Counted from the first letter of the stretch, positions 14,501 to 23,104 are shown. The stretch is 28,075 nt of DNA from Methanobacterium sp. Maddingley MBC34 (GCA_000309865.1 AMGN01000047.1:1-28075); one strand, 5' to 3'. Translations and numbers: made by a program. The notes: a model not told the origin generated them from the letters alone.

Positions 14501-15576
14501 AGACTGGTAACACTGCAACAGTACAAACTCAAGTCTACACCATTGACACTACCTCACCTGCAGTTAGTGCCAGTCCGGACGGTGGAATATTTAACACAAC
14601 AAAAACAGTGACTCTACAGGCTACAGACAATTTGGACACCAATCCAGTGATTTATTTCACCACTGATGGCACAACACCTACCATCAGTAGCACACAGTAC
14701 ACAGCTCCAATTACGGTGAGCAATACTACTATGTTGAAGTTCTTTGCTGTGGATGATGTGGGTAATCCTTCAGTTGTTCAGAGTAAGACCTATACTATTG
14801 ACACTGTAGCACCGGAGGTTAATGCTGATCTGGATAATGGTACCTTTGATGTTGTGAAATCAGTGAACTTAAGTACAACGGACAATCTGGACACCAATCC
14901 CACTATCTACTACACCATTGATGGTTCAATGCCTACCACCAGTAGTTCTGTGTATACGGGTCCAATCACTGTGGATAAGGCTATGAACTTGAAGTTCTTT
15001 GCTGTGGATGATGTTGGTAACCCTTCGCCAGTGGGTAGTCGGACTTATGATGTTAAGTCTAATGTGTATGTGGAGGTCACAGCATCCAACGATGCTCCTA
15101 GTGTGGGTGATACTGTAAGATACACCTTTAAACTATGTAACCGTGGCCCTGGAACTGCTACCAATGTGGTTTTCACCTATCAGATACCAGAAGGCATGGA
15201 ATACGCTGGTGTGTCCAAAGATTCAGGTTCAGTTAGCTACGATCCTGCCACCCGTACTATAACCTGGACTTTCAGTGAACTAGTAGCGGGTGATCCATAT
15301 CTATGGCTTGATCTGCGTGTTTTAAGTGCTGGAACCTACCTGATACAACCATTAGTTACAACCAGTAACTACAACCCTAGATTGACCAGTAGTATTGGTT
15401 CTTTAAAGGTTAATGCAGTGGTTAAACCAGCCAGCACAGTACTAGCAGCCAGTAAAATCACAAGTAGTGTACAGGCAGACACAGTACCAATGCAAACAAC
15501 AGGACTACCTCTAGGAGCACTCTTTGCAGGTTTGTTGTGCATTGTAAGCGGACTGGGATTACATCGGAGGTTCTAA
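8542..15576 (+). CDS. giant multidomain surface adhesin (DUF3344/CARDB/PKD/FG-GAP)
   Basis: 2344 residues. Signal peptide core follows MKRK-like VKRKTILV and ends CGTVSA; start is ATG 8542 (GAGGAG 8527-8532) or GTG 8578. Domains by eye: DUF3344-like (~40-290), CARDB (~297-398), three PKD (~402-485, 487-567, 568-652; WDFGDG motifs), five FG-GAP/VCBS-type repeats with DLDGDGDYDLL calcium motifs (~670-925), CARDB (~934-1040), PKD (~1040-1125), CARDB (~1128-1242), DUF3344 (~1247-1523), CARDB (~1524-1633), DUF3344 (~1633-1917), three chitobiase-C-like repeats (~1920-2170), DUF11 (~2173-2293). The C-terminus is PMQTTGLP, a hydrophobic helix and HRRF. All are extracellular beta-domains, with no enzyme. 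It likely spans the wall and presents or docks partners. The chelatase gene follows after 1 bp. Confidence 0.9.
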   Translation: MILKKGIENGKEVKRKTILVILSLFFVLILCGTVSADTPAINDSTNGSVNDTSNTATSHEVSGQDCLPTVANGTIHGEVYISSIADWPGSNPDTFTVPNGTVVFARYYTGVWMGTATTTFNGHDVPINGSYSSGMGVTWISYDVTSYVIPGGLNTASSSSSGSDGRQYGNTLVVVLQNETKPLIEYWITEGLDWLNYNPPSVDWSNTTIAGTVNQANVQNASLYSVHLTGYNYEDINGHTLPSPSEHVSGSYFDALRWDNIQGLLVAENQSINVGRGDDTYTSPVFHALTLTFKAADLVPTNLTPTLVVPNISNTLIATIKNQGDKDSTAFNVSLMVDGTAVDTQTVSSLALGSSTTVDFHWTPDGTKGSYNLTVFVDPENTIDESGEINNSLEVLVGTTTASAPVAEFTSNTTSGDEPLDVYFIDQSNNSPTSWLWDFGDGSNSTDQNPMHPYTIPGVYNVNLTVTNVGGSNSTRKNGYITVNAVTPVASFTTNTTSGAIPLTVQFNDTSSHVPTEWFWDFGDGTNSTDQNPLHTYNNAGTYTVKLTASNAVGNNTIEKSNLITSITTPVSNFTATTTIGNAPFTVTFTDQSTNTPTSWLWNFGDGTTSTSQNPTHTYSTLGTYYVMLTAANIAGNNTTTKTGYITTLTRIGPVWASKSEWYLYVGSGNPNRIANPALADLDGDGDYDLLIGLESGICYAYENTGTTSSPVWTAKTAWNTPDIGSGNNYAAPCFADLDGDGDYDLLIGASDGVTYGYENTGTASSPVWIPKSAWDTLDIGDRADPVLADLDGDGDNDLLIGAKNGVTYGYENTGTITNPVWTVKSTWDAPDDLGDLVSPVLADLDSDGDFDLIIAAYCNPGSSYAYENIGSANSPVWTRKAIWDPPIMSGLGWDAAPALADLDGDGDYDLLRGTFQPSRIYGYENTASHGNPDLTPTTVNLPSNINVGTPCVVSAVVSNNGTFNVGAFVATLSVDGVVVDTQSVLGPTAGSNSTVNFTWTPATTGDHNLLVTVDSVNGITESDETNNSLTQMVNVKVPAPVAEFEVNDTNVTTVDSAKFTDKSVNAPTSWKWEYNNGSGWTEFSTEQNPVYTFATVGTYDIRLTATNDGGNSSTEKLGCITVAYPYDLAVTGNVDVVPLNKNTVFAKETNPIKVTIINNGSGTANNILVALYASDVSGTVPVATATIDSLAAGASTTIEIIDPTIRNLEGGTVTYTVKVDPDNLILENNETNNAMDSTVKSVNYNGYKGKQYWETGSNVTTQRTYDIYGNMVYSNGDSSYHGGGWNDYTVTWSDIQPTIPSTASIVEAWLYVAYTWDETGLVPNNLTLTFNGHVLNYVNWYVDQANFGTYANYKYGLLTYNVTDFYNKNGVNTLFLDRNGNSSIAMYPCNLMVIYEDANSTRKQIFINEEADLLGFSPTSYGTTLDEATAYVPFTGMVIDTSKVKNATFYSSAGNAGPDEGNFIWNGSLIKSNAWNGTSTGIFTLIKDVTSYLTSTGNVAGIQGTNSGGMAALQQILVVEYAPDLVVTNITVNKGSGDNWFANEPNILTINVTNQGGSAAPESTLNIDVNGTTYTVNIPELDAGSNTTVTVTDPTSRTSGDNMPVSATTDPSNSIPETNETNNSYSLTFTVYNNGYKGKRYTNGTDLETNQTFEGNYDVIYSGGNSTYRSGGTGGSAWNNPYTVTWTGSDLPIPSSATVVQVRLYQPYTWNTVLGVPDFVANFNGNVLTYLAHYNDTKGYGTSNYPSGLFVYDVTSYFNSAGNTLSLTKGINTTISLYGGYLVVIYQDANATYKKIYINDGADLLCSSNSFSVNDTEATAYANYKSISTANMSNASMVVVLASADKANQSKFFFNGHEYTGFNTAYNSTSQTGFSVYDVFSNMQNGSNLAGIQSYNNGTTGDNMVALSSILIITYDTASPTVNATPIGGLFNTTQTVTLTATDDQDTNPTIYYTTNGTTPTTSSSVYTGPITVNSTTTLKFFAVDETGNTATVQTQVYTIDTTSPAVSASPDGGIFNTTKTVTLQATDNLDTNPVIYFTTDGTTPTISSTQYTAPITVSNTTMLKFFAVDDVGNPSVVQSKTYTIDTVAPEVNADLDNGTFDVVKSVNLSTTDNLDTNPTIYYTIDGSMPTTSSSVYTGPITVDKAMNLKFFAVDDVGNPSPVGSRTYDVKSNVYVEVTASNDAPSVGDTVRYTFKLCNRGPGTATNVVFTYQIPEGMEYAGVSKDSGSVSYDPATRTITWTFSELVAGDPYLWLDLRVLSAGTYLIQPLVTTSNYNPRLTSSIGSLKVNAVVKPASTVLAASKITSSVQADTVPMQTTGLPLGALFAGLLCIVSGLGLHRRF
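10579..11330 (+). repeat. five tandem FG-GAP-type coding repeats
   Basis: The segment encoding ADLDGDGDYDLL recurs at about 10579, 10747, 10906, 11068 and 11242, with periods of roughly 159-174 bp and clear DNA-level similarity. The fourth copy reads DLDSDGDFDLI. Such repeats can recombine and change copy number. Confidence 0.8.
14308..15051 (+). repeat. three chitobiase-C-like coding repeats of about 255 bp
   Basis: Each copy carries a GG(L/I)FNTT-type start, an IYYTTNGTTPT-type middle and a KFFAVD(D/E)-x-GN end; the last motif is encoded near 14479, 14733 and 14989. The period is about 85 residues. Confidence 0.8.
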
Positions 15577-15577
15577 T

Positions 15578-18500
15578 ATGCAGAAAAAAGCACCATTACT
15601 ACTAATGGTAATGGTGTCTTTTTTATTTTTTTGTGGAACAGCTTCCGCATCAGAACTACCGGTAACCACCAATCACAGTGGAACAGTCTCTGGTGACCTT
15701 TATGTTAATGCTACCCAGCCCACACCATTCAATGAACAGGATCTAAATAGCAGTGGGGTGACCCAGGAGGCCTCATTTAATTTCGCACCTTCCGGTTACA
15801 CCAATGTTACATATGCCAAGCTGTACACCCTGGTGTATGTGGCAGGAACTGAATATCGTGAGTGTGTAGTCAATGTTTCTTTTGATGGAAACAACGATGG
15901 CATCTATGAAACAATCCTGGAAAGTGGCACTACTTTAAAAACACCATCCAGTGGTGACGGAACTGTTTACTGGCAGAATGATCACATCAGCCGGGTTTAC
16001 TCAGACTACCTCCTAACATATGATGTGACATCTTACATCAACAGTGGAACCGTGGCAGCTAAAGTGCAAACTGCACGTGGTTCCAGTAACATGGATGGAA
16101 GAATTAAATATCTGGCCCTGGTGGTGGCCTACAACGATGGGGATAACGATCGCATCCAGTACTGGATAAATGATGGACACCAATGGTTCAGCAGCCAGAA
16201 CACTCGCCAGACAACCTTTGATACATCTAATATCACTCCTGGCTGGGACAATGCAGAATTAGAAGTTGTCCATTCATCAACCACTGATGCCGGATATAAC
16301 TTCAACGGGGAAACCAAAGTTGGGAACAGTCCACCCGGTGGTATTTACTTCATGGTAAACAACTGGAATGTTACCGATGATCTGACTGCTGGTGAATCCA
16401 GCACCTTAAAGTACACCCACAATCAGGGAGCATCCTGTAAGATCACCATTGCCACCTTAAAAGTCCACTACACCGGATCAGCAGATACACGGGCGGACCT
16501 GGTTCAGGAAGGTTTTGTTGTTCCTGATGGTCTGGTTGCAAATCAGACCTACCAGTTGAATGCCACAGTATCCAACTATGGTAACGCTGATGCCGGGACA
16601 TTTGTGGTAACGCTCTATGATAATGACCAGCCGGTGGAGAGCCAGACTGTGAATGGTCTGGCCAAGGGTACCAGCAAAACAGTTATTTTCAATTGGAAAC
16701 CTGACATCGCTGGTTCACACAACCTGAAAGTGATAATTGATCTCTTGAATCAGGTGGAAGAATCCAATGAAACCAACAACCAGTTTAACAAACTCGTCAA
16801 TGTGGAAATACCAAGATCAGACCTGGTAACTACCAACTTAACAGTTCCAGAAAACCCTCTAGTTAACCAGACCTACCATTTAAATGCCACCATCAAAAAC
16901 CAGGGACTAGCTGATGCCGGATCCTTTGTGGTGCAACTCTATGATGGTTCTATTTTAGTGGATAGTAAAACTGTGAATGGTTTGGTTGCTGGGGGTACTA
17001 CCATACTTGAATTTGACTGGAAACCAGTTTCAATTGGTTCACACGATCTTAAATTATTACTGGACACTACCAACCAGGTAGATGAGGCTAATGAAACCAA
17101 CAACCAGTTTAATCGTTACGTGATCATGGGTGATGAGAGTGTCATAAACGTGTTCATCATTAGTGACTCACCTGGTACCAACATAGCTAATATGGCTGCC
17201 CAGGAAATACTCCAAGATCTTGATGGAACAGTTTCCATACAGATCAGGAGTTGTGCTCAAGTGGAAGCAATGAGTGAAGATGAACTCAGGGCTTACCTGG
17301 ATTCATGTGATATATTTATTGGGGAATGGATAACCACCGATGCTGCAACTTTACTCACTGAAGTTTTAACAGCCCATCCAGAGGTTGCAAACAAGTTAAA
17401 CGGAGTTTTCCTTATACTGGAACCTCCAGTTTCGGTTACACCTTCTTCAGTGGCGCTCATGAAGTATTCCTCTATTAATGGAGTTAAACTCTTGGAGAAC
17501 TTCACCACTGAACAGTTGATGGATTACTATCAACACACCACGACGGGATATGACTACAATAATACTGTGAACTATTTGAAGACTGTAAATTTCCCTGATT
17601 TATACAACAAAGCCACTCTCTACAAGAACCTGAATGATAAAGTCAATTTGCACAATCAGATACTCTGGGCTCTTAACTTAATTGGATTCCAGACTAATTA
17701 CCAGGAACCCACATTCTCCTCTGGGAAACAGGAGTACGGTATCTACAGATATAGGTGGTACACTTTAGAAGAGTACATGGCGGCCTATTTTGACAGTAGT
17801 AGGCAGGGATGTGTGGGGATTATTGAAAGTACCAAGTACGTTAACGCCCAGGAACTTCAACCTTACTATGCCATAATAGAAGCATTGGAAGCTAGAGGAC
17901 TTAATGTTATACCTGTCACTGCTTACGGTGGGTCTGAAGAACAGTTGAAGGTTATGTTGGAATATTTTACCAACGCCACTGATATTAACAGTTTCCTCCT
18001 GGACCCTACCAATTACTTGAGCAGGGTGGATGCTATTGTTTCCATGCCTGCCTATGGGCTGGGTGGGGATAACTTCACTGCAACTACAAACTTTTTCGAT
18101 GCACTGGGTGTGCCAGTTTTCAGAGCCATACATTCAGACTCTCTTTCCAATGCAGAATGGTATTTAAGCACCAGTGGATTGCCCACCAATTCCGGAGACA
18201 AATGGTGGCATATAGCCATTGGGGAAGCCCAGGGAGAGATCGACCCCACCTTCGTAGGGGGCAAGTTAACAGGCATAGATTCCTCAACTGGAGCAGCTAT
18301 CGTTGGATATGTGCCCCAAGAGGAGAATATCAACAGTATGGCAGATAAAGTCAAGGGATGGGTACAGTTGACGTACACGGTTAACGCCCTCAAAAAAGTG
18401 GCCCTCATTTATTACAACTACCCTCCGGGTAAAAATAACATTGGAGCCAGCTACCTGGATCCAATACAGAGTATACTGAACTTACTTAACATATTAAAAA

Positions 18501-21500
18501 GCCAGGGCTATACTGTGGAGAATATCCCTGCCAATGCCACTGAGCTTGAAAAATTAATGTTAGCCCAGGGAATTAACGTGGCCAACTGGGCTCCAGGAGA
18601 AGTGGAGAAACTGGCCAATAATCCCAATGTAGTACTTTATTCCGTTGATGAGTATATGGTCTGGTTCAAGCAGCTTGATGAACTAACCCAGCTGTACGTG
18701 ACCCAGGGGCCAGTGGCTTACATTGGAGAACTTTGTAAAAAAGCGGTTCAACTGGGATACACCAGTAAATCGGATTATATACAGGAATTAAATGATAAGA
18801 TTGATTCATGGCAAACACAAATCCTGACACTGGTACCCACCAATCAGACGAATGCAGCCACCCCTCTACTGAATGCCATAGCCAGCAGTCTGAAAAACTA
18901 CGTGTCCACTCAAAATGATACTTATTGGACTGACTATCTTAACTACAAGGCCCAGTTCCTGGCCCTAAATGTCAGTGGAATGTCTGGTTGGGGAGAAGCC
19001 CCTGGTGACATAATGGTAGTGGAGAGGAATGGTAAAAAGTACTTCGTCCTGCCAGGAATACAATTCGGGAACGTATTCATCGGCCCTGAACCACAGCGAG
19101 GATGGGAAGGGGACATTGACAAACTTTACCACAGTACAGTAGTACCACCCCACCACCAGTACCTGGCATTTTTTGCATGGTTACAGCAGCAGGGAACAGA
19201 TGCCATGGTTTACATTGGACGACACGCCACCCATGAATGGTTACCTGGAAAAGAGGTAATTTTAGCACCCACCGATTTCCCAAACATTGTAACTGGTAGT
19301 GTCCCCCAGATTTACTTCTACATTTCAGATGGGCTGGCTGAAGGTATTCAGGCCAAACGTAGAGCTAACGCAGTCATAATTGATCATTTAACTCCACCCA
19401 TGACTTACACTTCACTATATGGAGGTTTGGCTCAACTAGCACAGCTGGCTGAGGATTATGATTCTGCTAACAGCACGGAGAAACTGAGCATAATCAGCCA
19501 GATCAGGGATCTTATTGCAACCAATGACTTAGAAAGCGGTATGGGTGTGGATACTGATGTGTTGAATGGAGATGACTTGATAAAAGCGGTTAATACCTAC
19601 ATTTCAGATATACAAGACACGCTTTACCCATATGGTTTGGATGTTATCGGTCAAAAATGGAGTGATGAGCAAATAGCTCTGATGGTGACGTCCATGCTTT
19701 CAGTGGCCTTCCAGACATCGGGAGGAGGAGAAACAACCTTGCAGAATGAGATCTCCTTAATATTTCTGGGAAAAACAGAAAGCGCTCTATCGGCCACTGA
19801 GAAGGATGAAGTGCAGGGCTTATGTGTAGGGGTGGTGGAATCACTAATTTACAGTAATGCAACTGCTATTGCATCAGAACTCACATCCAACCCCTCAAAT
19901 AACTTTATACTAGCTCTGGAGAAGGCCAAAACCTACATCAACCTCCTGAACGAGAGTGTGGATAACGAGATAAAAAGTTTCCTCACAGCTTTAAACGGAG
20001 GGTTCGTAGCTCCAGGGCCTGGAGGAGACCCCATATCCAATCCTGATGTTCTCCCCACTGGAAGAAACTTCTACCAGGATCAGGCTGCGGAGATACCCAC
20101 CAAAGAAGCATATGAATACGGGAAAACTCTGGCCCTACTGCTTCTTAGCGGAATTAATGACAGCACCAATAAAGTTGCTATTGGTATCTGGTGTGTGGAA
20201 ACAGCCCGGGATGACGGAGCCCTAGTTTCAATGGTTCTTTATCTTCTGGGAATGGAGCCCCAATGGTCTGATTCACCCAGTGCCGGAGTCAATGGTCAGA
20301 AACTCAAGGAAATGCCAGTTTATGTTGAACTGAATGATTTGGTCCGACCAGCAGGCTGGAGTAAGAAAAGAATAGATGCAATAATCATTACCAGCGGCTT
20401 GTTCCGTGACCTGTACAGTAGGCAGGCAGGACTCCTGGATAATGCATTCAGAATAGCCCTGGCCCGATCATATTACACCATACTGGAAGATAGTACTCTA
20501 AAAGCCAAGTACGGTGACAAGATCAAAGCTGCACTGGATCCCATAATGGAAGGCATAGGGTATTATGGGGTCGGAAGTGAATCTTTAAATGATAACTACG
20601 TGGCTCTGGATTGGGTCAATGACTTTGAGTACTATTTATCTATAAATATGACTCCTGAAGATGCGGGTGAAATGGCCATATCACGGATATTCGCACCACC
20701 CGAAGGTGACTATGGTGCTGGAATATCCAAAGCCCTGGAAATGAGCTGGACCTGGAACAGCACTGATGATCTGGCCAAGTACTATCTCGAAAGGATGGGT
20801 CACATCTACAGTCAAAACAACTGGGGAACATCCAACCCTGCAGTTTTCGCCAGAGCTCTCACTGGAATCAGCACAATGTACTCCAGCAGAAACACCAATC
20901 TCTACGGAGTATTAGACAACGATGATTATGTGGATTATTGGGGAGGGCTGTACAACGCCTTGAAATACGTAAATAATGGCAATTCAATAAGATGGAATGT
21001 ATTATATTACCCCAACCCTGAGAACCCCCAGTCACTTTCAATACAGCAATCTATTAGCCGAGAGTTAACCACCCGTTACCTGAACCCTAACTATAATGAT
21101 GGAATGATGAGTAATGGTGGGTACAGTACTGGTAGATATCTAGCTAAAGCCATATCTAACTTCTGGAAATTCAGTGATATTGCACCCGGACTTACCACAG
21201 ATGGGCAATGGAACCAGTGGGCTGTTGTATACTACGGAAGCAATGGTAATAATGGTCTTGGCAAATGGATGGCTGCCAATAACCCCTTCGCGGCCCAAAT
21301 GATGATATCGAAGTTTTTAAACGCAGCGATGGATGGTAACTGGAAAGGATATGTGACAAGTCCAGCAATATTACAGCAAATGATTGAGGACTTAGGAATA
21401 AACGTCAGGGATAATAGTGTATCCTGTTGTGATTGTGTATGTGGTAATGTGGCGCTGATGACCTGGGCTGCCAGCCAAATGAGTCCAGAATTGGCGGCTC

Positions 21501-21877
21501 AGTTCAAGGAAGTGTTGTACCAGGCCACTCAGCGAAAAGAATATCAGGAAGAAGAACAGGAACAGGAACCAGAAAAACCAAAGACAAAACCACAGGAACT
21601 AGCAGCAGTACAAAAAGGTCAAATTGGTGCAACCGGAGATCAGGCAACCACTGATACATCTGATGAAAAAGGAGAAGGTTCCACTAATGAAGTTGGGGAT
21701 GAAGCTGGAGAAATGACTCAAAAATCATATGAAGTTTCTAAAAGCACACCTTCAGGTTCTGCTCAATCTGGGCTGCCATTTGCAGCAGTTTTTGGAGTTA
21801 TTTTGCTGGTACTCCTGGTAGGAGTAGGTTACTTTAAAGGAAACATAATAGGATTATTTAGCATGTTTAAAAAATAA
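15578..21877 (+). CDS. secreted, anchored CobN-like metal chelatase
   Basis: 2099 residues. ATG 15578 lies 1 bp after the adhesin stop, with its ribosome site (CGGAGGT, 15564-15570) inside that gene, so translation is probably coupled. Signal peptide 1-24 ends ASA; DUF3344-like domain ~25-300; CARDB ~301-408 and ~413-516; CobN/BchH-type chelatase domain ~520-1975. The family signature IGRHATHEWLPGKE (H1216, E1220) and EGIQAKRRANAVIIDHLTPP are present. A CCDCVC cluster (1950-1955) closes the domain. Then a charged Glu/Gln/Lys stalk, KSYEV, a hydrophobic helix and a basic KK end. CobN normally inserts cobalt into the corrin ring in the cytoplasm with ATP-driven CobS/CobT; neither ATP nor a partner is expected outside. 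It may bind or demetallate tetrapyrroles, but that is inference. Confidence 0.88.
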   Translation: MQKKAPLLLMVMVSFLFFCGTASASELPVTTNHSGTVSGDLYVNATQPTPFNEQDLNSSGVTQEASFNFAPSGYTNVTYAKLYTLVYVAGTEYRECVVNVSFDGNNDGIYETILESGTTLKTPSSGDGTVYWQNDHISRVYSDYLLTYDVTSYINSGTVAAKVQTARGSSNMDGRIKYLALVVAYNDGDNDRIQYWINDGHQWFSSQNTRQTTFDTSNITPGWDNAELEVVHSSTTDAGYNFNGETKVGNSPPGGIYFMVNNWNVTDDLTAGESSTLKYTHNQGASCKITIATLKVHYTGSADTRADLVQEGFVVPDGLVANQTYQLNATVSNYGNADAGTFVVTLYDNDQPVESQTVNGLAKGTSKTVIFNWKPDIAGSHNLKVIIDLLNQVEESNETNNQFNKLVNVEIPRSDLVTTNLTVPENPLVNQTYHLNATIKNQGLADAGSFVVQLYDGSILVDSKTVNGLVAGGTTILEFDWKPVSIGSHDLKLLLDTTNQVDEANETNNQFNRYVIMGDESVINVFIISDSPGTNIANMAAQEILQDLDGTVSIQIRSCAQVEAMSEDELRAYLDSCDIFIGEWITTDAATLLTEVLTAHPEVANKLNGVFLILEPPVSVTPSSVALMKYSSINGVKLLENFTTEQLMDYYQHTTTGYDYNNTVNYLKTVNFPDLYNKATLYKNLNDKVNLHNQILWALNLIGFQTNYQEPTFSSGKQEYGIYRYRWYTLEEYMAAYFDSSRQGCVGIIESTKYVNAQELQPYYAIIEALEARGLNVIPVTAYGGSEEQLKVMLEYFTNATDINSFLLDPTNYLSRVDAIVSMPAYGLGGDNFTATTNFFDALGVPVFRAIHSDSLSNAEWYLSTSGLPTNSGDKWWHIAIGEAQGEIDPTFVGGKLTGIDSSTGAAIVGYVPQEENINSMADKVKGWVQLTYTVNALKKVALIYYNYPPGKNNIGASYLDPIQSILNLLNILKSQGYTVENIPANATELEKLMLAQGINVANWAPGEVEKLANNPNVVLYSVDEYMVWFKQLDELTQLYVTQGPVAYIGELCKKAVQLGYTSKSDYIQELNDKIDSWQTQILTLVPTNQTNAATPLLNAIASSLKNYVSTQNDTYWTDYLNYKAQFLALNVSGMSGWGEAPGDIMVVERNGKKYFVLPGIQFGNVFIGPEPQRGWEGDIDKLYHSTVVPPHHQYLAFFAWLQQQGTDAMVYIGRHATHEWLPGKEVILAPTDFPNIVTGSVPQIYFYISDGLAEGIQAKRRANAVIIDHLTPPMTYTSLYGGLAQLAQLAEDYDSANSTEKLSIISQIRDLIATNDLESGMGVDTDVLNGDDLIKAVNTYISDIQDTLYPYGLDVIGQKWSDEQIALMVTSMLSVAFQTSGGGETTLQNEISLIFLGKTESALSATEKDEVQGLCVGVVESLIYSNATAIASELTSNPSNNFILALEKAKTYINLLNESVDNEIKSFLTALNGGFVAPGPGGDPISNPDVLPTGRNFYQDQAAEIPTKEAYEYGKTLALLLLSGINDSTNKVAIGIWCVETARDDGALVSMVLYLLGMEPQWSDSPSAGVNGQKLKEMPVYVELNDLVRPAGWSKKRIDAIIITSGLFRDLYSRQAGLLDNAFRIALARSYYTILEDSTLKAKYGDKIKAALDPIMEGIGYYGVGSESLNDNYVALDWVNDFEYYLSINMTPEDAGEMAISRIFAPPEGDYGAGISKALEMSWTWNSTDDLAKYYLERMGHIYSQNNWGTSNPAVFARALTGISTMYSSRNTNLYGVLDNDDYVDYWGGLYNALKYVNNGNSIRWNVLYYPNPENPQSLSIQQSISRELTTRYLNPNYNDGMMSNGGYSTGRYLAKAISNFWKFSDIAPGLTTDGQWNQWAVVYYGSNGNNGLGKWMAANNPFAAQMMISKFLNAAMDGNWKGYVTSPAILQQMIEDLGINVRDNSVSCCDCVCGNVALMTWAASQMSPELAAQFKEVLYQATQRKEYQEEEQEQEPEKPKTKPQELAAVQKGQIGATGDQATTDTSDEKGEGSTNEVGDEAGEMTQKSYEVSKSTPSGSAQSGLPFAAVFGVILLVLLVGVGYFKGNIIGLFSMFKK

Positions 21878-21879
21878 GA

Positions 21880-21917
21880 TTTTCCCTCCCCCATTTTTTT
21901 CTTTTTTCCCTTTTTTT
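21880..21917 (+). terminator. C/T-rich terminator-like tract
   Basis: TTTTCCCTCCCCCA, then runs of seven, six and seven T broken by C, immediately after the CobN-like stop codon. Ends the adhesin-chelatase operon. Confidence 0.6.
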
Positions 21918-22007
21918 GAAGTAGAATTAATTTTAAACAGCTTTTAAAGTGATATCATCTTTAGATTTAATTTTAATCAAATTTACTTTATTTTTTTTAA
22001 AGTAAAA

Positions 22008-22023
22008 TGGAAATATTTATATC
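22008..22023 (+). promoter_or_regulatory. promoter of the MtrA-like gene
   Basis: A purine-rich BRE-like stretch (TGGAAA) followed by TATTTATATC (22014-22023) predicts transcription start near 22045, about 40 nt before the TTG start. No GTATTAC-type half-site or DtxR-type box is visible here. Confidence 0.45.
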
Positions 22024-22083
22024 ACTGAACTGTGAATATTTATTAAAAGAGTGTAATTTTTAAAAGACACGGAGGTGTTATTT

Positions 22084-22698
<615 letters not shown>

Positions 22699-23103
22699 AA
22701 AAACACTTAATTAATTTTTTAACTTTAATTATTTTTTAAACATTATTAAACTTCTATTTTATTTGAAATAGTTAAAATACGCCAGGAACTAGCTCTAATT
22801 CAGTTTTGGATAAATGAACTTTTTGGATAAATGCATCATTTTGTTCCCCCGGTAACTGTAATCTGGCTGTTTTCCAATCTTCGGGTATATGTATTCATTA
22901 TAGAAATTGCTGTTTTTCAAACGGTAGGTTCAGGAATCACCCCCCTCCCCAATTTATTTCATCTGAATGTGCAGAATGGATGAAATCATTGAGATAATCA
23001 ACGGATTTTTACAAAATCATAAAATTGGGGTGCATTTGGTGTTATTTTGTTTCAGGTGATTTTAGTATGTTCCCACTAGTGGATTGGTTGTACAGAATCG
23101 AAA
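22699..23103. other. intergenic region with T-tracts, a short direct repeat and a folded element
   Basis: T-rich runs at about 22716-22740 probably end the MtrA-like transcript. TTTTGGATAAATG occurs twice, at 22804-22816 and 22821-22833. A compatible three-stem fold lies at 22947-23030. A TATA-like GTATATGTAT is at 22884-22893. No ORF is convincing. Confidence 0.5.
22947..23030 (+). ncRNA. candidate three-way-junction RNA
   Basis: Closing stem: CCCCAATTT (22947-22955) with AAATTGGGG (23022-23030), 9 bp. Arm 1 stacks on it: ATTTCATC (22956-22963) with GATGAAAT (22979-22986), 8 bp, 15-nt loop. Arm 2: GATTTT (23004-23009) with AAAATC (23013-23018), 6 bp, 3-nt loop. All three stems are perfect and compatible. 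It lies upstream of the feoA TATA box, so it is not part of the main feoA leader; a TATA-like element at 22884-22893 could drive it. No known RNA family is recognised. Confidence 0.4.
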
Positions 23104-23104
23104 C

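Noticed and set aside
17765..18408. Overlapping minus-strand ORFs inside the CobN-like gene
   Set aside because: They are shadows of a well-supported coding frame and lack ribosome sites or protein-like motifs.
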